64,000 nt of DNA from Leptospira sp. (lineage in GTDB: Bacteria > Spirochaetota > Leptospiria > Leptospirales > Leptospiraceae): positions 1 to 64,000 of the forward strand of contig JAPZTS010000037.1 in NCBI GenBank assembly GCA_027533185.1, given 5' to 3'. This document shows, in pieces, positions 1 to 9,295 of the stretch. Positions within the stretch are counted from its first letter, which is position 1; each line of letters begins with the position of its first letter. Made by a program: the position numbers and the translations under genes. The notes below the pieces were generated by a model. The model was given only the letters and a program-made list of their open reading frames with translations. It made no database searches and was not told the DNA's origin.

Positions 1-2487
1 AAGCATAATATAAAAATCGGTAAATTCAGATTGCTGAGATTCTATTTTAATTTTGAATTCGTCACTTAGATTTGTAGTTTTTTTATTTTCAAAAAAATTT
101 TGAAATCGATGACTGGAGATGAGTGGTCTCAACTCAACTGAAAAATACCGACCATTCCGATGGATCTCATCAAAAACCGAATCTTCCTTAAATTCCCATA
201 ATCCATACGCAGCTATAGATTTACCAGTATCCGATTTCATCCGCATACGAAATGGATCTGAATTATCCTTTCCATAATTGATTGCCAAGTAGATATCACT
301 TTGAGAGCCATCCTTTGTTTTCCCAATCCACTTGGGGAAATGATTCAATCGAGAAACTTCTAAAAATTCTTCTTCACGGAATCCTAAGTCAGAACGAGAC
401 AAAAAACCAGAATTGTAAATTTTAACTTTGGTTTTTGTAAGATCCTTATTGACAAAAAAATCTAAATTGTCTGAATTTAACCTTTGTTTTATAATAGTTA
501 ATTCATTATAAAGTTTTTGTATATCCAACGAATACAAGGATACTCCTTCCGCCCTTTCCAATGGTAGTATATCTTCAAGTGTGTTATTTATACATCCGAA
601 CCTTACTTTAAATCCTTTTAATTTCAATTCATTCGTAATTTTGGGGAGAATCGAGAGATCCAAAGGATTTCGTATATATACTAATATTGTATTAGACCAA
701 GGTAATGAATGTTCTCTAGGAACAACAAGAATCTCCGCCTCAGGAATTCGTTGACGAACCTCTTCTTCTAAATTTAAAACCAAAGGATATAGTTCATTTT
801 TGGAAGTTGTAAAGGAAGAATCTATCTCGACCCATACTCCCTGTTTTTCTAATTTTGGGAATATTTCGTACGAAACAGATAATAAAACTAGAATGAGAAG
901 TGGTACTACGAGAAGGATCGCATTCGACCGAAAATACTTGCCAATGTATCTTCCAGAACGCAAACATAAATTTTCAAAAATTTCGCATCTGCTATCTTTT
1001 TCTAAATTAGCAAGAACTACAGATCCAAACCGAAGAAACAAAGCAGGGACAATCAAAAGTGCAGAAACAAATCCAGAAGCAATTAAAATAGAAATGATTT
1101 TTGCAAAATCCTTAAAAAGAAACAATATCTTATCTTCCACAAGGATAATGGGAAGAAAGACGATTACAGTGGTTGCCATTGCAGAAAAAATTGAGAGCAA
1201 AACAGATGTTATTCCCTTTTTTATATTTTCTAATTTTGAAAAAGATGACCCGTTCTCTTTGTGGATACTGTATATAACAACATTCATCGAATCATACATA
1301 ACTCCTATTCCAATCCCAAACGCACAAAATGTCAGAACGTGGAAAGGAATTGAGAATAATATGAGGAAATGAAATGCTATTAAGATTCCAAACAGCAATC
1401 CTAATATGAGATAAATTGAATATTTTATAGAGCGATAGTAGTAATAAGAAATCAAAAAAGAACCCAAAAAAGCCAAAACAGAAAAAAGTAACGTCCAAAA
1501 AATCTGATTTTTTAAATATTCACTTTCATCAGAAAGTATACTGGCATACTCAAGTCTTTCAAACTTGAGTATGTTTTTTTTCACCATACTCGCAAGCAAA
1601 AGAGGATTTGACTCAGGCAAACGGAAGATACGAATCAAAACTGTACTCTTTTGATTCCACCGAGTCCACTTTCTTTTTGATTCAAGTGGCTTATGTATGG
1701 AAATAACCCTACCTAATTCAATAGGCTTTCTTATCGTAGAAACATCAGTCGAAATCTTTGGAAGGTCCCAAACATCTTGGTAACGTGTCTCTGCTTGCAA
1801 CAAATACGATTCTGTTTTTGTCTCCAAAATTCCCAAGGATTCCTTTTTCTGGTATCTATGAAGTGAATCTTCTACGATTTTTGTATGAACTGGAAAAGAA
1901 TCCATCTTTAGTGAATCTGCTGAGATCAAAATAGGGTCCCTTTCAAGTCCAAAAACTTGAATCAAAGAAATACCGTCTAACTTTTGTATGTTATCTTTAA
2001 ATTCATTTATCTCACGAGAAAGAGAGTCGAAATTATCATCCTCGGGCATGGGTATAGCAATTTCGTAGAAGGGAAGGATCGATTTTTGAATCCTTGATAC
2101 GAGACTACGATTGGTTTGAGAAGGCAATACGTCCTTAGTCCCAAAGATGATTTGTTGGATATTTTCATATACTTCGTCCGGAGAATTGGAGCCTTTTATA
2201 TATAATTCGATCTCAGATCTTCCAAAAGTAGATCTACCTCGAATCTCCTTCAAATCTTTTGTTTTTTCCAAAGCCTGAATCAATGGAAAAGTGATGAGAC
2301 TATCTACTTCTTCTGCTCCCAAATTTTCTATTTGAGTTAAGATAGTAAAACCTAACGGGTCTATATTGGGCAAAAGAGAAACCTTTACCTTGTCGATCTG
2401 CAAACAAAAGGATAGAACAAGCCCAAAAAAAAATGCAAAAATTATATATGTATTTCTATATATGGTATCAAAAATAGAATCAATCAT
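1..2487 (-). CDS. RND-family efflux pump, inner-membrane subunit (3' end cut off by window edge)
   Basis: The frame is open for 829 codons from an ATG at 2487 to the window edge, so the C-terminal part is missing. The N-terminus has one membrane helix (about residues 10-30) followed by a porter domain that includes the segment KVSLLPNIDPLGFTI, typical of AcrB/CusA-type RND proteins. A block of hydrophobic helices lies at about residues 320-530, then a second porter domain begins. The TM4 proton-relay motif reads GVMYDSMNVVI with one Asp (about residue 399), matching AcrB Asp407; the position of AcrB Asp408 is Ser. It starts 2 bases after the stop of the adaptor gene, so it is the last visible gene of the operon 8483 to 1. 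Substrate cannot be told. The pump family is clear; subfamily (HAE or HME-like) is open. Confidence 0.9.
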   Translation of the reverse strand, partial: MIDSIFDTIYRNTYIIFAFFFGLVLSFCLQIDKVKVSLLPNIDPLGFTILTQIENLGAEEVDSLITFPLIQALEKTKDLKEIRGRSTFGRSEIELYIKGSNSPDEVYENIQQIIFGTKDVLPSQTNRSLVSRIQKSILPFYEIAIPMPEDDNFDSLSREINEFKDNIQKLDGISLIQVFGLERDPILISADSLKMDSFPVHTKIVEDSLHRYQKKESLGILETKTESYLLQAETRYQDVWDLPKISTDVSTIRKPIELGRVISIHKPLESKRKWTRWNQKSTVLIRIFRLPESNPLLLASMVKKNILKFERLEYASILSDESEYLKNQIFWTLLFSVLAFLGSFLISYYYYRSIKYSIYLILGLLFGILIAFHFLILFSIPFHVLTFCAFGIGIGVMYDSMNVVIYSIHKENGSSFSKLENIKKGITSVLLSIFSAMATTVIVFLPIILVEDKILFLFKDFAKIISILIASGFVSALLIVPALFLRFGSVVLANLEKDSRCEIFENLCLRSGRYIGKYFRSNAILLVVPLLILVLLSVSYEIFPKLEKQGVWVEIDSSFTTSKNELYPLVLNLEEEVRQRIPEAEILVVPREHSLPWSNTILVYIRNPLDLSILPKITNELKLKGFKVRFGCINNTLEDILPLERAEGVSLYSLDIQKLYNELTIIKQRLNSDNLDFFVNKDLTKTKVKIYNSGFLSRSDLGFREEEFLEVSRLNHFPKWIGKTKDGSQSDIYLAINYGKDNSDPFRMRMKSDTGKSIAAYGLWEFKEDSVFDEIHRNGRYFSVELRPLISSHRFQNFFENKKTTNLSDEFKIKIESQQSEFTDFYIML

Positions 2488-2489
2488 TC

Positions 2490-3878
2490 TCAGTCTTTAA
2501 CAGAGACCATTTGATTTAAGAGAATTTGATCTGTTTCTTCTAATCCACTAATCACTTCGGCCTCGAGTTCGCCCGAGAGGATTCGAATAAACCGTTTTTT
2601 CGTTTGAGAACCCACCTTCACATACACAAAAAACCCAGACTCTTTATCCCCCTTTATCAAAGAATTGGGAATATAAAGTTTCTGTTGTTTGGTATCGAGC
2701 TCCATCAATATAGTTCCATACATGCCTGGTAGTAATCGAATTTTTTTACCTGTAATCCTTGCCTTAATTAAAATACTATGTGTCGCCTTTTCCAGATAAG
2801 GTGATATGAAGTGAACCGTTGCTTCTATTGGAATTGTAGACTGGTTTGGTAAAAAAAATTGAATTTTCTTTGATTGATTAAATTTTTCCAAATCCATTTC
2901 TGAAATAGCAAAGGCTACATTCAAATTGGTTCCTGAGAACATTTCGAGAATGGGACTTGTATTATTTGGCACAAGTCCATTTAGGTTCACAAGTATCTTT
3001 GAGATGGTTCCGTCAATGGGGGCCTTAATTTCCGTTTCTGATAAGATTTTTTTGGCGTTTTCAAGATTCTCTTTAGCAATTTTCACTTGAGAAATTTGCA
3101 AAGAATACTCGGCTTGTTCCAATTCCGTATTTGTTTGTTTCCAGCTTTGCAATCGTTTTGTGAAGTCTAAAACTTGCTCGGAATCACTTAACACGAGACC
3201 AGTGAGAAGAGATTCTCGTTCTCGTATTAAATTTTGAAACAAAATCTTTTTTTCATCGATCTCAGCTTGCGATTTTTCTATTTCCAAAAGAGAAATGGAA
3301 CCTGCCTTCCACAACTCTCTTTTCTTCTGGAAGTTTTCTTTTGCATTCTCCAAATTTCTCTCATTCAAAACGATAAGATCTGTCAGTTTATCTATATCAC
3401 GCAATTTGATTTCTATTTTTGTTTCTGCAATCTTTAACTTTTCTCTTGCTACCACTAGATATGAATTTGCAACTTCTAAGGCGGCTTGGTATTTTTTTAT
3501 ATCTGACTGATAAATATCATCTTCAAGCTTTAGAAGCAATTGGCCTTTTTTAACGGAGTCTCCTTCCTTCACTAAAATCTTAGAAATTCTCCCCGCAATT
3601 TTTGAAGTAATCCATATTTCGTTTTCTGGCTCCAAAACGGCCGATGACTCATATACATCTGATACCAATCGTTTTTCAGGAAGGATCGTTACAGATTCTT
3701 CCGAAACGGAATCGGAATTCTTTACCATTCGCAAGTTTGAATTGATACTAGGGTAATAAAACCTTCGTAAGACTGGCAACTTCTCACGTAAAGACTCCCA
3801 TGAAAAAAAAGTTACGAGTAAAGATGAAACGACGTATCCAAGAACGATATATACTAGTTTGAGACCGAGCGATTTCAT
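2490..3878 (-). CDS. Periplasmic adaptor (membrane fusion protein, HlyD/AcrA type)
   Basis: A 462-residue adaptor that would bridge the RND pump and the TolC-like channel. An N-terminal membrane anchor (about residues 7-25) is followed by a first half of a lipoyl/barrel-sandwich domain around SKIAGRISKILVKEGD (about 90-120), a long coiled-coil hairpin rich in Lys and Glu (about 130-285), the second lipoyl half around IKAPIDGTISKILV, and a beta-barrel plus membrane-proximal C-terminus. The ATG at 3878 lies directly after the stop of the preceding gene, and the RND gene follows 2 bases downstream. The coiled coil is long, which would suit a tall periplasm-spanning complex; that is inference. 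Confidence 0.92.
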   Translation of the reverse strand: MKSLGLKLVYIVLGYVVSSLLVTFFSWESLREKLPVLRRFYYPSINSNLRMVKNSDSVSEESVTILPEKRLVSDVYESSAVLEPENEIWITSKIAGRISKILVKEGDSVKKGQLLLKLEDDIYQSDIKKYQAALEVANSYLVVAREKLKIAETKIEIKLRDIDKLTDLIVLNERNLENAKENFQKKRELWKAGSISLLEIEKSQAEIDEKKILFQNLIRERESLLTGLVLSDSEQVLDFTKRLQSWKQTNTELEQAEYSLQISQVKIAKENLENAKKILSETEIKAPIDGTISKILVNLNGLVPNNTSPILEMFSGTNLNVAFAISEMDLEKFNQSKKIQFFLPNQSTIPIEATVHFISPYLEKATHSILIKARITGKKIRLLPGMYGTILMELDTKQQKLYIPNSLIKGDKESGFFVYVKVGSQTKKRFIRILSGELEAEVISGLEETDQILLNQMVSVKD

Positions 3879-4553
3879 TCAAATTTGTCCATAACCAATC
3901 AGAATAAAAAATAAAGTGACTAGCCCCCAAACGAAGTTAGTACGATGTTTTGGAATTAAAAAAGGTGATTTTGAAAAAGAAGAATTCAGAATATGTTTGA
4001 AAGTAAAAAAAACTCCACTGAGAAAAAGACAAAATGTAACTATGTAATTTATCCCATAAAATTCGAAAATCTTCCAGCTACTTTGGATTCGATTCAAAAC
4101 GTAAAGAAGAGTTGTAAATAGGAACAAGATACGAAAATACTCTAGATGAATAAGGAATAAACTTTTCCATAAGTGTTTTATCTTTTCTAATAAAAAGAGA
4201 ATTACATAATGTATAAAAATACTAAAAACAAAAAAGGTTAGATACAAAAACAATAGAAGAAAAAGATTCCAAGGATACAAACTCATTTTTTGAAAAAGAT
4301 TTTGTGAATAGGAATTATCTACTAATACAGATTTGTTGTAGTTTTGAAATTCATCAATACTTATCAAGTATCCGAAAAAATACACACAGATGTAGACGGA
4401 GACAGCCACAAGAAGATTTAGCGCCAACTTTTTAACTTCATTCCGGTAAATCAGAGTATCATTAAGTGCCTCTGCAGATAGCATTACAGTGCTTCCACTT
4501 ATCCATTTACAGAGTTCCTTCCACTTCATTATTATAATTTGCAAACGTTTCAT
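3879..4553 (-). CDS. Multi-pass inner-membrane protein of unknown function, inside the efflux operon
   Basis: A 224-residue protein with an amphipathic N-terminus (about 1-40) and about five hydrophobic helices (for example LALNLLVAVSVYICVYFFGYL and a C-terminal FVWGLVTLFFILIGYG). The overall shape, a short cytosolic start with five helices, resembles Yip1-family proteins, but I cannot show that from motifs. The start has an alternative at the internal Met9. It abuts the adaptor gene with no spacer and sits 3 bases after the upstream lipoprotein gene, so it is almost certainly co-transcribed. It is not a usual part of a tripartite pump, and could be an assembly or accessory factor. Confidence 0.75.
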   Translation of the reverse strand: MKRLQIIIMKWKELCKWISGSTVMLSAEALNDTLIYRNEVKKLALNLLVAVSVYICVYFFGYLISIDEFQNYNKSVLVDNSYSQNLFQKMSLYPWNLFLLLFLYLTFFVFSIFIHYVILFLLEKIKHLWKSLFLIHLEYFRILFLFTTLLYVLNRIQSSWKIFEFYGINYIVTFCLFLSGVFFTFKHILNSSFSKSPFLIPKHRTNFVWGLVTLFFILIGYGQI

Positions 4554-4556
4554 GTT

Positions 4557-5060
4557 TTACCTTTCCTTGTCTGAATTTATTTTTTGCATAAGCGAAAGGT
4601 AGTGTTGGAATTCTTGAATTTTGGTCCCCAACGTATCAATTTTTTTAGTTTTTAAATCGGAAGGAAATAATTTGAGTAACAAAAGAAGCGCTTCTGGGGA
4701 TACTTTTGCGTAATTTTCTAATTGGAATTCTTCTTCCTTCGAGGGTTTCCTTTTCAATAAGAGATGGGCTTTCATTCGGAATAGAAAGATTTCAGGACTT
4801 AGGTCTCGAAGGGAAATACTTGTTTTGTCCAAAAATTTTCCGAACTCATTGCGATAGAAAAGTGATTTCAAATAAATCTCCGATTCTAAACCATTCATAT
4901 CTTTTCCATCCAGTAGTAAAACAACGATATCTAGCTGGTTTTTTCGATACGCATCTAGAACAAGCGAATATCGATCTTTTTCTCCCTCCTCTGAGCAAGA
5001 ATACAATAAGATCATAAGAGATACCATCCAAATTGCAAAAAAGAATTTAACCTGATTCAT
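4557..5060 (-). CDS. Small helical lipoprotein in the efflux operon
   Basis: A 167-residue protein with a signal peptide ending in a lipobox-like LLYSC, so the mature N-terminus would be a lipidated Cys at about residue 22. The rest is predicted mostly helical with Leu-rich repeats (for example LVLDAYRKNQLDIVVLLLDG), reminiscent of degenerate TPR helices; that is an impression, not a domain match. The start codon overlaps the end of the preceding lipoprotein gene by 4 bases, implying translational coupling. No function is recognised; the operon suggests an envelope role linked to the pump. Confidence 0.75.
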   Translation of the reverse strand: MNQVKFFFAIWMVSLMILLYSCSEEGEKDRYSLVLDAYRKNQLDIVVLLLDGKDMNGLESEIYLKSLFYRNEFGKFLDKTSISLRDLSPEIFLFRMKAHLLLKRKPSKEEEFQLENYAKVSPEALLLLLKLFPSDLKTKKIDTLGTKIQEFQHYLSLMQKINSDKER

Positions 5061-5605
5061 AGTGGAATTCCACCTAATAATTGTTTAGCCATTTTGTTTG
5101 CCTCAAAGTTCTGGCGTTCCTTTGATAACTTCCATTCTAGATCAGAGATAAAAAAGTGGTTATTTTTTCTAAGTTTAATGACAACTCTGAGTAAATCCCC
5201 ATTTTCAAATAACAAAGGACTTGGTTTATAAAAGAATCGAATTTCCAAACAAGGGCTTTGATTGACTAAGTAGGAATTGCATTCATTCATAAAAGAGTAG
5301 CGCTTGGAACCTTCATGGCCCATCGCCTTTTTTACAGATGACCTAACACTGCTACTAACACTAGTTTCGGACTCTGAATCGATTTCTTCGGAGCGAACAA
5401 CATAACCATTCTTATTTAGTATTTCATAAATCTCATAGACAAACTCTTCTTCCAAGGAATACGAAATTGCGTTTCGAGAATAATGAATTGAAGGGATATA
5501 GATAGGTTCGACTTTAGAGAAGGAATATTCCTCAAACTTCAACTGATTTCCATTACTGCAACTCACGATCGTAACTAAAGCTACTAAAAAGATATGAATC
5601 TTCAT
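5057..5605 (-). CDS. Lipoprotein of unknown function in the efflux operon
   Basis: A 182-residue protein with a signal peptide MKIHIFLVALVTIVSC, where the terminal Cys is a plausible lipidation site. The mature part mixes predicted strands and helices with no motif I recognise. It overlaps both neighbours by 4 bases, so it lies in the middle of a translationally coupled set running from the TolC-like gene to the RND pump. Two Cys residues near position 110-120 (NECNSYLVNQSPCLE) might form a disulfide after export. No homologue is recognised. Confidence 0.75.
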   Translation of the reverse strand: MKIHIFLVALVTIVSCSNGNQLKFEEYSFSKVEPIYIPSIHYSRNAISYSLEEEFVYEIYEILNKNGYVVRSEEIDSESETSVSSSVRSSVKKAMGHEGSKRYSFMNECNSYLVNQSPCLEIRFFYKPSPLLFENGDLLRVVIKLRKNNHFFISDLEWKLSKERQNFEANKMAKQLLGGIPL

Positions 5606-6942
5606 TTTGCCTCCATTATAAAAACAAATGGTAATGGCAGATTACGACCGTTTGCCGATTTAGCAGATGTATCAACCCTCAACTCGTAAAATGGAAAAAA
5701 ATCTGGTGCATTATTAGATTTCATGAGATTAAAATCTCCTCCTGTATTTGAATTTCCAAATAACAATCCATTGCAGCTTGCCTCGGATTCGGAATACAAC
5801 AGAGTCAATTCGCGACATCCAAACGGATATTCGCTTTGACAATGTTCCCATTTCCAAGACGCCAGTCTTATAGCTGTGCTTGGCGGGGAAATACGGGATA
5901 ACCTAACCGAGGTGATCACAGAACCTAAATCCATAAATTCTGAAAAGATAAGTTTAAAATTATCAGTTGTTATATCATCACACCCGAAGTTCGATCCCTG
6001 CGATCCTGTACCATCATCTCCCCCTCGAAATCTATAATATTGAGGCGGAAGTGTGGATTTACCTGAATCCCAAAAGCAATGAAGGCTATTCCAGTTTGCC
6101 CCAGAACTTCCACCCAAAATCGTTTGGTTGAGTCCACATTGCTGGGATTCGACACCAACAGCCAAAACAGAGGGAACGGTAAAAGCATTTGTCACAAAGG
6201 CTATTGGTATATTTTTTCCCAAGGGAATCGAATCACTTGAAACCATCGTGTTTAGCAATAGCATTGTATAACTAAAGTTATCCTTAAATGGTTCCGTAGG
6301 CGAAAAATTCAGAGTGTATTCATTATCCCAACGGAACTTTCCTGAGATTTGCGGAAGAAAACTAATTTGATCTAGCTGTCCTTTCATCTTGGTATTGAAT
6401 ACAAATTGAATGGGTTTTTTCTGAGTCCGACAAAGGATCGGCATACTAGAGTAATTTAATATATTCTCATAAACTCGAGACTCTCCTTCACATTGACTTA
6501 ACGAACCTGTCTCTGCGAATACAGAAATGAGTTCTGGCACTTCCTTCCCCTTCCCAACATGGAACGGAATGGTATAAACAGTATCTAAGTCTTTACCAGA
6601 AATAGACTCGCAGTCTTTTGTAACTCGTATTTTGTACGATCCAAACGGGAGCTTGGTATCTGGGAAAAAACGCAATTCTGAGGAATTATATTCAAACTTT
6701 CCTTCAATTTTTGGTTCGAACTGGAATGCCGACGTACAAGATTCCATATTCATGTTCTGGTTGAACAACAAATAGACTACTAAATCTCGACCTAAATCTG
6801 TTTGCCCTGGATTAGGAGTATGAATTAAGATTTTTGGGGCTTCAGAATTTTCTAAAAGACCCAAAGTATCATCAAAAATATGGTCTTTCAATTTACATTG
6901 AAATAACAGACCAAACAATAAATATATTACTACTTTTTTCAT
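5602..6942 (-). CDS. Exported lipoprotein with Ig-like Big_5 (SbsA-type) domains
   Basis: A 446-residue protein with a short signal peptide and lipobox-like LLFQC (Cys about 16). Residues about 35-135 and 140-255 look like two bacterial Ig-like Big_5 domains: each has a prediction such as LVVYLLFNQNMNMES or IQFVFNTKMKG, followed by a strand pair and a SPTEPF- or PDTKLPFGSY-type turn. The C-terminal part (about 320-446) contains a third, more diverged unit and six or more Cys residues. It overlaps the TolC-like gene and the next lipoprotein gene by 4 bases each. Big_5 domains are usually surface or adhesive modules; why one is locked into an efflux operon is unclear. Confidence 0.8.
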   Translation of the reverse strand: MKKVVIYLLFGLLFQCKLKDHIFDDTLGLLENSEAPKILIHTPNPGQTDLGRDLVVYLLFNQNMNMESCTSAFQFEPKIEGKFEYNSSELRFFPDTKLPFGSYKIRVTKDCESISGKDLDTVYTIPFHVGKGKEVPELISVFAETGSLSQCEGESRVYENILNYSSMPILCRTQKKPIQFVFNTKMKGQLDQISFLPQISGKFRWDNEYTLNFSPTEPFKDNFSYTMLLLNTMVSSDSIPLGKNIPIAFVTNAFTVPSVLAVGVESQQCGLNQTILGGSSGANWNSLHCFWDSGKSTLPPQYYRFRGGDDGTGSQGSNFGCDDITTDNFKLIFSEFMDLGSVITSVRLSRISPPSTAIRLASWKWEHCQSEYPFGCRELTLLYSESEASCNGLLFGNSNTGGDFNLMKSNNAPDFFPFYELRVDTSAKSANGRNLPLPFVFIMEAK

Positions 6943-8483
6943 AATTTTTTTTCCAGAAAGTAAGGGTAAACATTTTTGAGATTTGGTTCCTTCGATTCTA
7001 TATAAATCTTTTTATTTTCATTAAAATCTTTGAAAACATCGACCCAGTTGGAAAGTTCATACTTCCCTAAAAAATCATAATTGCTATTCGATACAACTGA
7101 TTGACCTGTTAGTTGAGAGTATTCAATAAATTGAACGATAAAATACAAATAAGACTCTATCGTTTTAATCAATTGCGACAATAGCTCATCTTCGTCTTTC
7201 ATAAATTCTAGTAAAGAAAGATGCCCGAGAGTATATTCGTTTTCTCGAATTTGTTTGTATTCCAAAATCTGTAAGTATTTATCCCAATTCAGTTTGTAGA
7301 GGTCTAAACTTTCTTGGATTTTTAGTTGTTTGGATGAAAGCTCAAAACTAAGTTTTTCACTCAGGTATTTTTCATTCGCAACGGCTGATTTTAGATTCCA
7401 TTTTGATTCAAATTCCTTTCGTGCATGAGAAAAATCGTCAAACAACTGCAAGTTTCCATTTTGGAAGAGATTTTCTCCGCGGCCTACATACTGAGGTCCA
7501 AATCCTGGAATTCTTTGAATTCCAGTTCCCTCCGTTTGGACACCAGCTAAACTTGATCCATTAAAACTCGAACTCCCTAAATTCGCCTGAACTCCCAAGG
7601 AAAATCCGTAGACTTGGTTCTTTACAGGAAGACCGTCATTTGTGTTTTTTCCCAAATAGCCGCCTATCACAACTTTTGGTTTCCAGGATTCGTTTTGCGC
7701 CTCTTCGTCGATTTTTGCTTGTTCGATTTGGAACCGAGACTTTCGTATTGGTGGTAAAGAACTGATTTCGATAGACTCTTCTTTGTTTGGAATTTTTTTC
7801 CAGTGGAAACCAAAAATATACTTAGGTTGGATTTCAAATCCGCCCAATTCCTCACCACCTAAGAGGCGCACTAAATTTGCTTTGGCGATTTGTTTGGAAG
7901 TTTGTATGCGAATCTTTTTGTCTTCCCATTCCTTCCACTTGATCTCGTACAATTTTAGATCTTTCTTTGAAACAAAACCAAGTTTGAATTCTCTCTGAAT
8001 GCGATTGATTTCTTCATTCACCTTCAAAGAATGTCCTTCGTTTAAAATTTCAAAAATGGACCATTTCGAAAGTTCTATGTAAGCTAAAGAAATTTCTTTC
8101 TGAATTTGGTTAAACTCTTGTATCCAATCTTCTTTATGTATCAAAGATTGTACTTTGAATTTTTGAATATCTCGATCGGTATCACCTCCGTCATATAACA
8201 TTTGTTGTATTTGAATACGCAGATCGTGGTATTCGCTATCGATTTGATTTTTATTCTCCGCATTTGTGCCAAAGTACTGGATACCGACCTTGGGAAGGTA
8301 GTTTCGCCATTTTTCCCTCTCGAGTAATGGAAAGAGTTTTGCCTTCTCTTTCGATGTGGACAAAAGATAGTGATTTGTAAGACCTACGGCCAAACAGTCT
8401 TCCAAACTAAGAACCACTTCCTTAGAAAAAATAGATTCGTAAGTTAGAAAAAAATAAACCAAAAGCAGATAAAACTTTCGCAT
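6939..8483 (-). CDS. TolC-like outer-membrane efflux channel
   Basis: A 514-residue protein with an N-terminal signal peptide ending around SIFS and the usual first helix of the outer-membrane efflux family, VVLSLEDCLAVGLTNHYLL. Two long helical halves with heptad-like spacing flank strand-rich segments, including GVQANLGSSSFNGSSLAGV, as expected for the barrel parts of a TolC trimer. It is the first gene of the operon, transcribed leftwards from the 101-base divergent gap shared with the FecR-domain gene. It would form the outer-membrane exit duct for the adaptor and RND pump encoded downstream. The C-terminal helical tail is longer than in many family members. Confidence 0.9.
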   Translation of the reverse strand: MRKFYLLLVYFFLTYESIFSKEVVLSLEDCLAVGLTNHYLLSTSKEKAKLFPLLEREKWRNYLPKVGIQYFGTNAENKNQIDSEYHDLRIQIQQMLYDGGDTDRDIQKFKVQSLIHKEDWIQEFNQIQKEISLAYIELSKWSIFEILNEGHSLKVNEEINRIQREFKLGFVSKKDLKLYEIKWKEWEDKKIRIQTSKQIAKANLVRLLGGEELGGFEIQPKYIFGFHWKKIPNKEESIEISSLPPIRKSRFQIEQAKIDEEAQNESWKPKVVIGGYLGKNTNDGLPVKNQVYGFSLGVQANLGSSSFNGSSLAGVQTEGTGIQRIPGFGPQYVGRGENLFQNGNLQLFDDFSHARKEFESKWNLKSAVANEKYLSEKLSFELSSKQLKIQESLDLYKLNWDKYLQILEYKQIRENEYTLGHLSLLEFMKDEDELLSQLIKTIESYLYFIVQFIEYSQLTGQSVVSNSNYDFLGKYELSNWVDVFKDFNENKKIYIESKEPNLKNVYPYFLEKKL

Positions 8484-8584
8484 CGCCTAAACAAGGTGAA
8501 CGAAATTCATTTTGGTCCCCGTTCCTCTTAGTTTTTTATTTTTTTCGCTTGTAAGAAACCTGGATTTTAAGGTAAAAAGAAAGA

Positions 8585-9295
8585 ATGCGTACACTCTTTG
8601 GATTCTGTCTCTTTATCGTTTTTTCTTGGTCTGTTTTGGGAGAAGAAGTCGCGGTGGTCAGTTTTGTTCAGGGTGTAAACTACGCAAAATCCGACCGATT
8701 CAAAACGGGAAGGGAAACCTTAAAATTAGGATCCATTCTCGAAAAGGGAGATACGATCGTTTCTGAAGAAGGCAGTTGCGAAATACAACTTGCTACGCAT
8801 GCTACGATTCGTACGAATAAGTATACTGAAATCAAAATTGATCGACTTTTGGACAATAGCCAAACAGCACTAGAGCTAGTCAGTGGCAAACTCTTTGTCA
8901 AGGCGCACAAGGAAGACGGAGAGAGGAGGCAACTCAATATCGCAACTCCAAGTTATGTAGCAGGCGTTAGGGGGACAGAGTTTCTCGTTGCTACTCCCAA
9001 TTCCGATGGAGAGGACGATGAAATCAAATTGGACACAGGAGTCTACGTAAATGAAGGATCGGTTGGTGTTACTCCGAATGGTTCAAAAAATGAAGTAGTA
9101 GTTTCCGAAAACGAAGAAATCGTGAGCAAAGGAAACAAACTTAAAAAACAAATACTAAACGAATTTGCAAAAGAAAAAATGAAAATCTTTGCAGAATTCA
9201 ATCAACTAAAAAAAGAAAACTACGAAAGATACAAAGAGCAAAGAAGGAAAAATAGCGAAATTCTGAATCAATTCAAATCTCAGGAGACGGACTGA
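8585..9295 (+). CDS. Exported FecR-domain protein
   Basis: A 236-residue protein with a signal peptide cleaved near SVLGEE. Residues about 50-150 form a FecR domain: KTGRETLKLGSILEKGDTI, a strand ladder, and the signature TPSYVAGVRGTEFLVA. The C-terminus (about 185-236) is a highly charged helix, probably coiled coil. There is no membrane helix besides the signal peptide and no sigma-factor gene nearby, so this is a secreted periplasmic FecR protein rather than an anti-sigma regulator. A putative ribosome site AAGG precedes the ATG. Its stop overlaps the next start by 1 base (TGATG), so the DUF4384 protein is translationally coupled. Confidence 0.85.
   Translation: MRTLFGFCLFIVFSWSVLGEEVAVVSFVQGVNYAKSDRFKTGRETLKLGSILEKGDTIVSEEGSCEIQLATHATIRTNKYTEIKIDRLLDNSQTALELVSGKLFVKAHKEDGERRQLNIATPSYVAGVRGTEFLVATPNSDGEDDEIKLDTGVYVNEGSVGVTPNGSKNEVVVSENEEIVSKGNKLKKQILNEFAKEKMKIFAEFNQLKKENYERYKEQRRKNSEILNQFKSQETD

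Noticed and set aside
800..1372. 190-codon open frame on plus
   Set aside because: It is antisense to the RND pump, whose own frame is continuous and carries RND motifs; no ribosome site or export signal is seen.
3234..3510. Two overlapping plus-strand open frames inside the adaptor gene
   Set aside because: They are antisense shadows of the adaptor's coiled-coil region, whose minus-strand frame is intact.
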